A stretch of DNA of 13,707 bases, taken from positions 1 through 13,707 of the forward strand of contig JAKSPA010000019.1 in the NCBI GenBank assembly GCA_024405235.1, given 5' to 3'. The position numbers were made by a program, and so were the translations under genes. Source of the DNA: Lentisphaeria bacterium (GTDB taxonomy: Bacteria > Verrucomicrobiota > Lentisphaeria > Oligosphaerales > Oligosphaeraceae). Position 1 is the first letter of the stretch. The number at the start of each line of letters is the position of its first letter. Below, piece by piece: positions 1 through 5,954 of the stretch. Below the pieces are notes generated by a model, which was not told where the DNA came from, searched no databases, and worked only from the letters and a program-made list of their open reading frames with translations.

Positions 1-349
1 CGTGAATGAGAACCACGTCGGCGCCATAGTGCCGCATCAGTTTTCTGCGTTCTTCGCTGACCGAATCCGGCATGATTATGCGGACCTTATAGCCCATGAC
101 GGCTCCGACTAGCGCCAGTCCGATGCCCTGGTTGCCGCTTGTCGGCTCCACGATTATTGAATCAGGCTTGAGCAAGCCCTTCGCCTGGGCATCGTAGATC
201 ATGTTCGCCGCCGTGCGCGTCTTGATCGAACCGCCGACATTCAGCGCTTCAAATTTAACAAGCACCTCCGCCCAGCCAGGCTTGACCATACGGTGAAGAC
301 GAACAAGTGGAGTGTGACCTAAAGAATCTAAAATTGTGTCGGAAATCAT
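1..349 (-). CDS. cysK: Cysteine synthase (O-acetylserine sulfhydrylase), 5' part, cut by left edge
   Basis: PLP-dependent enzyme that makes cysteine from O-acetylserine and sulfide in the cytoplasm. The first 116 residues are present, starting at the ATG at 347-349. The N-terminus has the family's LGHTPLVRL stretch (residues 10-18). The PLP-binding lysine lies in GGSIKTR (K43), and the substrate-binding loop PTSGNQG is at 69-75. Most family members read KDR after the PLP-lysine segment; KTR is a less common variant. The gene continues beyond position 1, so the C-terminal half cannot be judged, and a cystathionine beta-synthase-like homologue is possible. No Shine-Dalgarno site precedes the start. 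It lies downstream of the tRNA-Gly terminator, so it probably has its own promoter, next to an inverted repeat at 383-404. Confidence 0.88.
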   Translation of the reverse strand, partial: MISDTILDSLGHTPLVRLHRMVKPGWAEVLVKFEALNVGGSIKTRTAANMIYDAQAKGLLKPDSIIVEPTSGNQGIGLALVGAVMGYKVRIIMPDSVSEERRKLMRHYGADVVLIH

Positions 350-382
350 AATGCAGACAATATATTCGCTCAAACAATGTTC

Positions 383-404
383 ACACTACGCGAACGCGTA
401 TTGT
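383..404. repeat. Inverted repeat, possible operator of the cysteine synthase gene
   Basis: The core TACGCG-AA-CGCGTA at 387-400 is perfectly symmetric. After one mismatched pair the symmetry continues for three more pairs (ACA at 383-385, TGT at 402-404), giving 9 of 10 pairs around a 2-bp centre. It lies just downstream of a minus-strand TATAAT (406-411), so it would cover the expected transcription start of the cysteine synthase gene. That placement fits a repressor site for a dimeric helix-turn-helix protein. The protein is unknown. Confidence 0.5.
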
Positions 405-405
405 C

Positions 406-411
406 ATTATA
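406..411 (-). promoter_or_regulatory. Possible -10 element for the cysteine synthase gene
   Basis: On the minus strand this reads TATAAT, a perfect -10, 57 bases upstream of the start codon. No good -35 is found 16-18 bases further upstream, because that stretch is the T tract and stem of the tRNA-Gly terminator. It would therefore be a weak or activator-dependent promoter, if it is one at all. Confidence 0.35.
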
Positions 412-419
412 AACGACAT

Positions 420-447
420 AAAAAAAACCGCCGTTTTTAAGGGCGGT
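420..447 (-). terminator. Rho-independent terminator of tRNA-Gly
   Basis: Read on the minus strand, ACCGCC (442-447) pairs with GGCGGT (427-432) across a 9-base A-rich loop and is followed by an unbroken run of about 8 T. It begins 6 bases after the tRNA 3' CCA, so it ends the tRNA-Gly transcript and insulates the cysteine synthase gene. Confidence 0.9.
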
Positions 448-453
448 CTAAAA

Positions 454-527
454 TGGAGCGGGTGATGGGAATCGGACCCACGTGGTCGGCTTGGAGGGCC
501 GAAGCATTACCATTATGCTACACCCGC
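454..527 (-). tRNA. tRNA-Gly (anticodon UCC)
   Basis: 74 bases with an encoded CCA tail (454-456). The acceptor stem GCGGGTG/CACCCGC is perfect, the D arm GCAT/ATGC keeps the GG of the loop, and the anticodon stem TCGGC/GCCGA carries the loop CCTCCAA, giving anticodon TCC. The T stem is GTGGG/CCCAT with one G-U pair. The T loop reads TCCGATT, so position 55 is C rather than the nearly universal U (pseudouridine 55). The fold and the flanking promoter and terminator say it is a real gene; the C55 is odd and is listed as a finding. Confidence 0.95.
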
Positions 528-544
528 ATGTGGGAATGACCTTT

Positions 545-573
545 ACTATATCACAAAAATTCAAAGTTTCCAA
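545..573 (-). promoter_or_regulatory. Promoter of tRNA-Gly
   Basis: On the minus strand TTGGAA (568-573) is separated by exactly 17 bases from TATAGT (545-550), 4/6 and 5/6 matches to the sigma70 consensus. The expected start site lies about 10 bases before the mature tRNA 5' end at 527, a typical short tRNA leader. Confidence 0.7.
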
Positions 574-641
574 TCGCCTTGCTAAAAAATATGGCTTTTT
601 TGTACCATAATTTCGTGAAGGAAAGCCCAATCACTCTAGCC

Positions 642-668
642 CCATGACAATAAGACATCATGTCATGG
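642..668. repeat. Inverted repeat after the thioredoxin-like gene
   Basis: CCATGACA (642-649) and TGTCATGG (661-668) form a perfect 8-bp stem with an 11-base loop, 9 bases past the stop codon of the minus-strand operon. There is no following T run, so it is not a standard intrinsic terminator. It may be a Rho-associated 3' end or a protein site. Confidence 0.45.
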
Positions 669-676
669 AACGGCTA

Positions 677-1120
677 TTATTTTTCTTCAAGCCTATGCAA
701 AGCCTCCAGCGAGAGATTGTCGGACACGCTTCCGACAATCTGATTGTCGGTATCAACAAGCACTGCGGCAGGGAGAGATTCCACCATGAAGGTCTTCTTG
801 AACAGCGCCTCGTCGGATTCACTCGCAACTGTAACAAGGCTAATCTGCCACTTGTCCGAAAACTCTTTCTGGACCTGCGCATGGAATTCATCCAAATCGT
901 CATCGACACCTGCGACAAGCACCAGCATTGGCATGGTCCGTTCGTTCTGAACCGCTATTTTTTCCGGCATGGTGATTTGCTTTCTGACAGGTTTCGGTTC
1001 CTTTTCCATGCGCCACATCACCCATGCGACTGCCAGAAGGATAATTGCATAGATCACAACGCGCGGCGCCAGAAAACGCGGCATTTTCCTCTGGACATTT
1101 TGCGGTCTGAAATCCATCAT
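677..1120 (-). CDS. Membrane-anchored thioredoxin-fold protein without cysteines
   Basis: 147 residues. A basic N-terminus is followed by one membrane segment at about 21-38 and a positively charged, proline-containing linker. Residues 64-145 have a thioredoxin-like pattern: strand MPMLVLVAG, a helix, strand ISLVTVA, the loop ESLPAAVLVD with a likely cis-proline at P117, then NQIVG. There is no CXXC, and no cysteine anywhere, so it cannot act as a redox enzyme; a binding or scaffolding role on the outer face of the membrane is more likely. The start overlaps the rdgB stop as ATGA (1117-1120), which implies translational coupling. A GAGG site (minus strand, 1125-1128) lies 4 bases before the first ATG and 7 before a second ATG at 1117, so the second may be used. 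The family name is unknown to me. Confidence 0.75.
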   Translation of the reverse strand: MMDFRPQNVQRKMPRFLAPRVVIYAIILLAVAWVMWRMEKEPKPVRKQITMPEKIAVQNERTMPMLVLVAGVDDDLDEFHAQVQKEFSDKWQISLVTVASESDEALFKKTFMVESLPAAVLVDTDNQIVGSVSDNLSLEALHRLEEK

Positions 1121-1710
1121 CGTTCCTCGCCGAAGAGTTTCTCCACCGCCGCCTTCAAGGCATTGCCTCTGTGGCTCAACGCATTCTTCACTTCCGCTGG
1201 AAGTTCGCCGAAAGTCTTGTCGTAACCATCTGGAATGAAGGCGGGATCATAGCCAAAGCCGCCTGTGCCGAAAGCCGCAGCAGCGATCTTTCCACGGCAC
1301 TCGCCACAAACGGTTCCGCGAAGCGTGCCGTCGCCATTTGCAACCGCTATTGCGCAGACGAAACGCGCGCTGCGATCCGTTACACCCTCAAGGTTCTTAA
1401 GGAGCTTGGCAAGATTGCGTCCGTCGTTGCCGCCCTCGCCTGCATAGCGTGCGGAATAGATTCCAGGCTCGCCGTTAAGAGCCTTGACTTCCAGCCCCGA
1501 ATCATCTGCCATGACAGCGCAGCCGAATGCCCTGGCACCAGCCAGCGCCTTCTTTATCGCGTTCTCCTCAAAGGTGTTGCCATCCTCCACGACATCAGGC
1601 ATGCCGCCCGCTTCCTTCGCACTCAGGACCTCTATGCCAAGCGGACAAAGAATCTCGCGGATCTCCTGAACCTTGTGCGCATTTGACGTGGCCACAATCA
1701 ATCTTGACAT
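1117..1710 (-). CDS. rdgB: XTP/dITP diphosphatase (RdgB/HAM1 family)
   Basis: Hydrolyses non-canonical purine triphosphates (XTP, ITP, dITP) to monophosphates and pyrophosphate, keeping damaged bases out of DNA and RNA. 197 residues, the usual full length. Visible family motifs are TSNAHK (8-13, phosphate binding), MADDSGLEV (67-75, metal and base), GFGYDPAF (151-158) and SHRGNAL (179-185). The start is set by a strong Shine-Dalgarno site, AGGGAGG on the minus strand at 1717-1723, with GGAGG 6 bases before the ATG. It overlaps the end of mnmG by 13 bases and the next gene by 4, so the three are one operon. Confidence 0.96.
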   Translation of the reverse strand: MSRLIVATSNAHKVQEIREILCPLGIEVLSAKEAGGMPDVVEDGNTFEENAIKKALAGARAFGCAVMADDSGLEVKALNGEPGIYSARYAGEGGNDGRNLAKLLKNLEGVTDRSARFVCAIAVANGDGTLRGTVCGECRGKIAAAAFGTGGFGYDPAFIPDGYDKTFGELPAEVKNALSHRGNALKAAVEKLFGEER

Positions 1711-3566
1711 TCGTTACCTCCCTTCGAGCCCTTCTGACGCTTTGCATGAACCTGAAGTATCGCAATCTCGACTGGCGTGACGCCATCGATGCGCGCCGCC
1801 TGACCAAGACTTTCGGGACGGCGTTTCATCAATTTCTGCTTCGCTTCAAAGGAAATTCCCGGCAATTCATAGTTGAAATCCGCTGGCAGACGCCAATTGT
1901 CCAAATCGAGCATCACCTTTGCCTGCTCCTGCTGCTGTGCAAGATATCCCGCATAGCGTATATCAATTGTCACCTGCTGCAACACACGCTCCGGAAGTTT
2001 TGGCAATTCGGCGTGTTCGTCGTATTTGAAATCTGGTCGAGCAAGCAATTCCAGAACGGATTTTCCAGACATTCTGATGGTCGACAGCTGTTTTCTTGCG
2101 TCAGCAATGGCCTCTTCCAAAGCCACCACGCGGTCGTATGCAGCACGCGTCGCGAGACCATATTCATATCCAATGCGCGTAAGTCGTCTATCCGCATTGT
2201 CCTGACGAAGCGACAAGCGGTATTCGGCTCTGGAAGTGAAGAGTCTGTACGGCTCCACGATATCCTTTGTCGCCAAATCATCCACAAGAACGCCAAGATA
2301 GGCCTGGTCGCGGCGAATTCGCAGCGGCGCACCCAGATTGCCTGCGAAACGCGCGGCGTTGATTCCTGCGAGAAGTCCCTGCCCGGCCGCCTCCTCGTAG
2401 CCTGACGTGCCATTGATCTGTCCGGCCAGGAAAAGCGATGGATAGCGTTTCACGGCAAGGCCGGAATCGATTTCGGACGGGAACACGAAATCATATTCGA
2501 TCGCATACGCATAGCGCGAAATGAATGCCTTGTCGCATCCAGGCAGCGAACGAACCATCTGCCACTGGACATCCAACGGCATTGAAGTCGAAAGGCCGTT
2601 AAGATAGTACTCATCGGTGCAATCGCCTTCTGGCTCCACAAAGATATGGTGACATGGATGCTCTGTGAAACGCACGACTTTGTCCTCAAAGGACGGGCAG
2701 TATCTTGTGCCAATGCCTTTGATCACTCCCGAATACATGGCGCTTCGTTTGAGATTGGCCATCACGATCTCGCGCGTCTTTTCCGTCGAATGCGTCAGAT
2801 AGCAGCAGCGCTTCTCCAATTCAAGCTTTCCGAAGAAAGGCACTTCGCCGCGATCAAGCGGACCAAACGAGAAGGCATTTCCTGAGGTGTCTGGCGCCTG
2901 CTTGTTCAGTTGCGAAAAGTCAATCGTCTTCCCTAACACGCGTACTGGCGTGCCAGTCTTGAGACGTCCCATCTCCAGCCCGAGTTCTTCGGAAAGGCAG
3001 TGCGACAACATCAATGCCGCCGCATCGCCTGCACGGCCGCCAGGCATCTGAGTGAGACCATAGTGCAGCGTTCCGCCCAGGAAAGTTCCCGTGGACAGCA
3101 CAACCGCCTTTGCGCCCCACTCTTCGCCAAGAGAAGTCTTGATGCCGCAGACATTCTTCTTCGCATCAAGAAGCAAACCAACGACTTCCGCCTGCAACAC
3201 GAACAGATTCGGCGTAAGTTCCAAAACCATCTTCATGCGCTTCTGGTAAAGCGCCTTGTCGCATTGCGCACGCGGAGAGAAAGCCGCAGGCCCCATGGAC
3301 TCGTTCAGCATCCTGAACTGGATCGTCGTGGCGTCGGCATTCCTTCCCATCTCGCCGCCAAGCGCATCAATTTCGCGCACCAACTGCCCCTTCGCAATAC
3401 CGCCGATACATGGATTGCAGGACATCTGCGCCAGATGGTCGTTGTTGATAGTTATCATTAGCGTCCGGGCACCTATGCGCGCAGACGCAAGCGCCGCCTC
3501 GCACCCTGCGTGACCGCCGCCAACGACAATTACATCAAAATCGAATTTGGGAAAGTCTGCACTCAT
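1698..3566 (-). CDS. mnmG: tRNA uridine-5-carboxymethylaminomethyl modification enzyme MnmG
   Basis: FAD-binding half of the MnmE-MnmG complex, which installs (carboxymethyl)aminomethyl groups on wobble U34 of tRNAs reading NNA/NNG codons. From the ATG at 3564-3566 it is 622 residues, close to the E. coli length of 629. The nucleotide-binding motif GGGHAGCE is at 16-23, MSCNPCIGG at 48-56, and RYCPSFEDKVVRF at 288-300 includes the conserved cysteine C290. The FAD domain's FTSRAEYRLSLRQDNAD and the C-terminal helical end (SLGQAARIDGVTPVEI) are intact. An in-frame ATG at 3623 would add 19 residues before the family's usual start; the later one fits homologues better. The promoter is not obvious; read-through from the tRNA-Leu terminator is unlikely, so it is expected within 3567-3700. 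Confidence 0.97.
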   Translation of the reverse strand: MSADFPKFDFDVIVVGGGHAGCEAALASARIGARTLMITINNDHLAQMSCNPCIGGIAKGQLVREIDALGGEMGRNADATTIQFRMLNESMGPAAFSPRAQCDKALYQKRMKMVLELTPNLFVLQAEVVGLLLDAKKNVCGIKTSLGEEWGAKAVVLSTGTFLGGTLHYGLTQMPGGRAGDAAALMLSHCLSEELGLEMGRLKTGTPVRVLGKTIDFSQLNKQAPDTSGNAFSFGPLDRGEVPFFGKLELEKRCCYLTHSTEKTREIVMANLKRSAMYSGVIKGIGTRYCPSFEDKVVRFTEHPCHHIFVEPEGDCTDEYYLNGLSTSMPLDVQWQMVRSLPGCDKAFISRYAYAIEYDFVFPSEIDSGLAVKRYPSLFLAGQINGTSGYEEAAGQGLLAGINAARFAGNLGAPLRIRRDQAYLGVLVDDLATKDIVEPYRLFTSRAEYRLSLRQDNADRRLTRIGYEYGLATRAAYDRVVALEEAIADARKQLSTIRMSGKSVLELLARPDFKYDEHAELPKLPERVLQQVTIDIRYAGYLAQQQEQAKVMLDLDNWRLPADFNYELPGISFEAKQKLMKRRPESLGQAARIDGVTPVEIAILQVHAKRQKGSKGGNECQD

Positions 3567-3700
3567 CTTCTGCCTGCAATTCTTCGCCAATTTTACACTG
3601 CGCCATTTAAACAAGCTGTCCAACGCTTCTGATACGGCCGCTGAAAAGCCGTTCCTGCTTCTGAAAAACGCGCCGTTGAATAAACCAGCATTTGGACAAC

Positions 3701-3735
3701 AAAAAAATCCCGACCACCCACAAGGGTAGCCGGGA
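3701..3735 (-). terminator. Rho-independent terminator of tRNA-Leu
   Basis: On the minus strand a 12-bp stem (3724-3735 with 3708-3719, including two G-U pairs) encloses a 4-base loop and runs straight into seven T. It lies 7 bases after the tRNA 3' end and separates the tRNA-Leu transcript from mnmG. Confidence 0.92.
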
Positions 3736-3742
3736 CTGATAT

Positions 3743-3829
3743 TGGTGCTCGGAGCGGGACTTGAACCCGCACGGATGTTACTCCATTAGGCCCTCAACCT
3801 AACGCGTCTGCCAATTCCGCCACCCGGGC
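3743..3829 (-). tRNA. tRNA-Leu (anticodon GAG)
   Basis: 87 bases with encoded CCA (3743-3745). It is a class II tRNA with a long variable arm. The anticodon stem TTAGG/CCTAA carries the loop TTGAGGG, giving anticodon GAG for CUC/CUU codons. The T stem GCGGG/CCCGC and the T loop TTCAAGT are standard. The acceptor stem GCCCGGG/TCCGAGC has an unusual C3-A70 mismatch and a G7-U66 wobble. As G34 is at the wobble position, it is not a substrate of the neighbouring MnmG. Confidence 0.95.
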
Positions 3830-3865
3830 AAACAAATTGTTGTTTCCTTTTTGGAAAGCGTGCTT

Positions 3866-3893
3866 ACTGTAACACCGTTTGCAAGGATTGCAA
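3866..3893 (-). promoter_or_regulatory. Promoter of tRNA-Leu
   Basis: Minus strand: TTGCAA (3888-3893), 16-base spacer, TACAGT (3866-3871) preceded by TGT, an extended -10. The start would lie about 30 bases before the mature tRNA. The leader includes a small TTTCC-AAAAA-GGAAA hairpin. Confidence 0.5.
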
Positions 3894-4186
3894 GCCACTT
3901 TCCATAAAAAAAAGATTATTTAATTAAGTTTCTCTTCTCAGAACCGCCTGCGATTCCATTTCTCATAGTTCGGAAAACAGCCATGAACAGCTGCAAACGG
4001 TCCCTTTTCTCTGCAAACCGCCGTGACGTCGCGCGCGCGTAAATAAAAATATGTATGAATCCCTAAAAGCATGCCACACTAAGACATTTAAGCAGTGACG
4101 CAGCGATGTCCATCTCAGAGGAAGAAAAACGTAAACGTTCCAATGATGCTTCCCGAATATGAAAATACTCTTTTTTCTGCCACACA
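3894..4186. other. Intergenic stretch, no gene seen
   Basis: Divergent gap between tRNA-Leu and the DUF4268 gene. It contains an AT-rich part around 3905-3930, two near-identical decamers CTGCAAAC(G/C)G at 3991-4000 and 4011-4020 (20-bp period, two helical turns), an alternating CG tract at 4030-4039 and the first copy of a direct repeat at 4151-4166. A 74-residue minus-strand frame at 3963-4187 has no ribosome site or recognisable family and is probably chance. Confidence 0.6.
4151..4166 (+). repeat. Direct repeat copy 1 flanking the DUF4268 gene
   Basis: TCCCGAATATGAAAAT; copy 2 at 5200-5216 differs only by one extra A. In one frame the copy reads PEYEN, close to the PKYEN that ends the DUF4268 protein. 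It could be a relic of a second copy of the gene's 3' end or an insertion-associated duplication. Confidence 0.55.
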
Positions 4187-4215
4187 TTGCAGAAAAAAAC
4201 AGATTGCGTTATATT
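4187..4215 (+). promoter_or_regulatory. Likely promoter of the DUF4268 gene
   Basis: TTGCAG (4187-4192), 17-base spacer, TATATT (4210-4215; 5/6 match). It would give an untranslated leader of about 65 bases before the ATG at 4287. Confidence 0.5.
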
Positions 4216-4286
4216 TTCCTTTTGAACGCACTGGATGAAACAGAATCAAATTTCAGTCCCTTTTAGTCGCTTTCCTTGGAGATATC

Positions 4287-5219
4287 ATGGCACAAAAACT
4301 CGGTCAATTGGAACGCGTTGATTTACGAAGCATCTGGAAATTGGAACCGGATTTTTCAAAATGGCTTTCCGAACAGGAAAATCTGGACAAATTAGGAGAC
4401 GCTATCGGCGTGGAAATGCTTCCAGAGGAAACAGAAGCGCCTGTCGGAAGTTTTAGCGCGGATATTCTTGCTCAAGAGGATGGCGGTGACCGCAAGATCA
4501 TCATTGAAAACCAATATGGTTGCACGAATCATGACCATTTAGGAAAGATTATAACGTATGCATCTGGACGTTCCGCACAGATTCTCGTTTGGATAGTAGA
4601 AGATGCGCGTGATGAACATCGTGCGGCAATTCAGTGGCTTAATGAGAATATGTGCGAAGGTATCGGTATTTTTTTGGTCAAACTTGATGTCTATCGCATC
4701 GGCGATTCCGAGCCGGCTCCAATGTTTACCATTCTAGAGCAACCAAATAATTGGGTTAAACAAACTCATTCCAATGGAAAGTTGACGATTACCAAGCAAA
4801 ATCAACAGGTATTCTGGCAGGCATTTCAAGATTATGCTTTTGAAAAAAGACAGGATTACAAAATAAAATTCAACCGTCGTCAATCGCCACCGCAGCATTG
4901 GCTGGATCTTCCCATTGGTTCTTCAAAATATCATATTAGTCTAACCGTCTCTTCGAAATCTCCAAAGCGTGTAGGTGTGGCAATCTATATTCATAAAGAT
5001 AAAGAGTTATTTGAGACTTTCGCAGACAACAAGGAAGCCATTGAGCATGAATTGGGTTTCAGTTTGGATTGGGATCCCCTCCCGAACAAGCAGGCTGCCA
5101 GAATCATTGTCACCAACAAGATGGATTTTGAGGACAAGAAGTGCCAGCAAAGTATTTTTGACTGGTTATGCGACAAAGCGGTAGCGTTTAAGGAAGTATT
5201 CCCGAAATATGAAAATTAA
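4287..5219 (+). CDS. DUF4268 protein with PD-(D/E)XK nuclease-like N-terminus
   Basis: 310 residues. The N-terminal domain (about 15-150) has the layout of a PD-(D/E)XK-type fold: an acidic residue in SADIL (D59), then the core strand KIIIENQ (70-76, E74-N75-Q76), then TNHDHLGKIITYA (80-92) and ILVWIVED (99-106). This is the pattern known from DUF4268 proteins, where the usual Lys is replaced by Gln. The C-terminal half (about 170-310) matches the DUF4268 region (WQAFQDYAFEKR near its start). The biochemical role is not established; related proteins are often annotated next to restriction or defence genes, but no partner is seen here. GGAG at 4278-4281 lies 5 bases before the ATG, fixing the start. 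Codon third positions are visibly richer in A/T than in the neighbours, and the gene stands alone between a direct repeat and a gene-poor stretch, consistent with acquisition. Confidence 0.8.
   Translation: MAQKLGQLERVDLRSIWKLEPDFSKWLSEQENLDKLGDAIGVEMLPEETEAPVGSFSADILAQEDGGDRKIIIENQYGCTNHDHLGKIITYASGRSAQILVWIVEDARDEHRAAIQWLNENMCEGIGIFLVKLDVYRIGDSEPAPMFTILEQPNNWVKQTHSNGKLTITKQNQQVFWQAFQDYAFEKRQDYKIKFNRRQSPPQHWLDLPIGSSKYHISLTVSSKSPKRVGVAIYIHKDKELFETFADNKEAIEHELGFSLDWDPLPNKQAARIIVTNKMDFEDKKCQQSIFDWLCDKAVAFKEVFPKYEN
5200..5216 (+). repeat. Direct repeat copy 2 at the 3' end of the DUF4268 gene
   Basis: TCCCGAAATATGAAAAT covers the last codons (PKYEN) of the gene. It pairs with 4151-4166, so the two copies bracket the promoter and the whole gene, about 1050 bp apart. 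Confidence 0.55.
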
Positions 5220-5483
5220 AACAGCATGACATTCCTGTGATGGAAATTCAGAAACGGAACCTTTTCCAAGCTTTAGGAACAACTGACCGAGTTGCTTCAA
5301 AAAGACTTTTCAGAGTCAAATCATGACAGGCAATTCTCCAGTCAAGGGGCACGATGCACATTCACTCCAAAGAGTTTCCCAGAGGCAGAAAACAGATGCC
5401 GCGATGGATTTCTAGCCTTTGCGCACATTTACATTGTCCAATAACATAACGAACCATCGCACTTCAGTTTTTTTTGCAGCAGT

Positions 5484-5518
5484 AGCGCGCGACTTGTGCC
5501 ACGAATTGTTCGCGCGCT
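5484..5518. repeat. GC-alternating inverted repeat
   Basis: AGCGCGCGA (5484-5492) and TCGCGCGCT (5510-5518) form a perfect 9-bp stem around a 17-base loop. There is no following T run on the plus strand, and a T run (5468-5475) precedes it instead. Its purpose is unknown; it could be a structured RNA, a transcript end or a protein site. Confidence 0.55.
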
Positions 5519-5535
5519 CCTATTTCATGGAAATC

Positions 5536-5549
5536 GCGTCTGCGGACGC
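5536..5549. repeat. Small hairpin
   Basis: GCGTC-TGCG-GACGC, a 5-bp stem with a 4-base loop, 17 bases after the larger dyad. Confidence 0.35.
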
Positions 5550-5874
5550 CCAAAAAGCATCTTCAAAAAGCCCAAAAGGCCGCCAGAGTCATTTTAAGCC
5601 ACGCCACGCACTTTCATTGCCTTTTGCGTATATATATCCCTTGACGCGAAAGAGGCCCTAAATTGGCCATTTCTGTGAGGGTTGCCGTCGAACTATTCTT
5701 TTCGACGATGCAGAGATTGTTGCTTCCGTTAATTCCTTTGGCTTGCAGAACGCCGTCCTCAAGCAGCACTCGAGATAATACTTTTCCATGTGAGGCGCCA
5801 GCGTGTATTTCATCCAGCGACAACCATTCATCGCGCCGTCTTGACATAACAACTGAATCAGTGACGATCCGTTG

Positions 5875-5903
5875 TAGTCAAAAACTTTAGAATGTGCTAC
5901 ATT
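5875..5903 (+). promoter_or_regulatory. Possible promoter of the secreted-enzyme unit
   Basis: TAGTCA (5875-5880), 17-base spacer, TACATT (5898-5903) preceded by TGC, an extended -10. A consensus TTGACA at 5841-5846 lies upstream but has only a poor -10 partner. The predicted start near 5910 lies inside the longer reading frame from 5892, which supports the ATG at 5955. Confidence 0.4.
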
Positions 5904-5954
5904 ATCTTCAGACTGTTTTTTTATGGATTTATTTCTCAAAAACGCAACTTTTAC

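Larger units (their letters stand above)
5220..5891. other. 670-bp stretch without a convincing gene
   Basis: No frame has a ribosome site plus a recognisable family. Two partly overlapping minus-strand frames (5614-5847 and 5658-5939) are open but match nothing I know; they may be a decayed gene. The stretch holds the dyads at 5484-5518 and 5536-5549, an alternating TATATATA tract near 5630, and the probable promoter of the next gene at its end. No T-rich hairpin terminator follows the DUF4268 gene. Confidence 0.6.

Noticed and set aside
644..1225. 193-residue plus-strand open frame
   Set aside because: Lies antisense to the thioredoxin-like gene and rdgB, is rich in His and Arg in the manner of antisense frames, and has no family match.
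1527..2405. 292-residue plus-strand open frame
   Set aside because: Entirely antisense to rdgB and the conserved mnmG; a shadow of the coding strand.
3567..3623. 19-residue N-terminal extension of MnmG
   Set aside because: The family begins just before the FAD motif; the ATG at 3566 gives the normal length.
4030..4039. Alternating CG tract as a Z-DNA or recombination signal
   Set aside because: Only 10 bases long and without partner features, so not worth a call.
3963..4187. 74-residue minus-strand frame
   Set aside because: No ribosome site, no recognisable domain, and it overlaps the likely -35 of the DUF4268 promoter.
5419..5661. 80-residue plus-strand frame
   Set aside because: Runs through the GC dyad with no ribosome site or protein-like pattern.
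5841..5868. Consensus TTGACA as the promoter of the secreted-enzyme unit
   Set aside because: The -10 at a 16-base distance (GACGAT) matches only 3 of 6; the extended -10 at 5895-5903 is better.
5614..5939. Minus-strand frames as a functional gene
   Set aside because: Two overlapping frames look equally protein-like, neither is recognisable, and the longer one covers the start region of the next gene; at best a relic.
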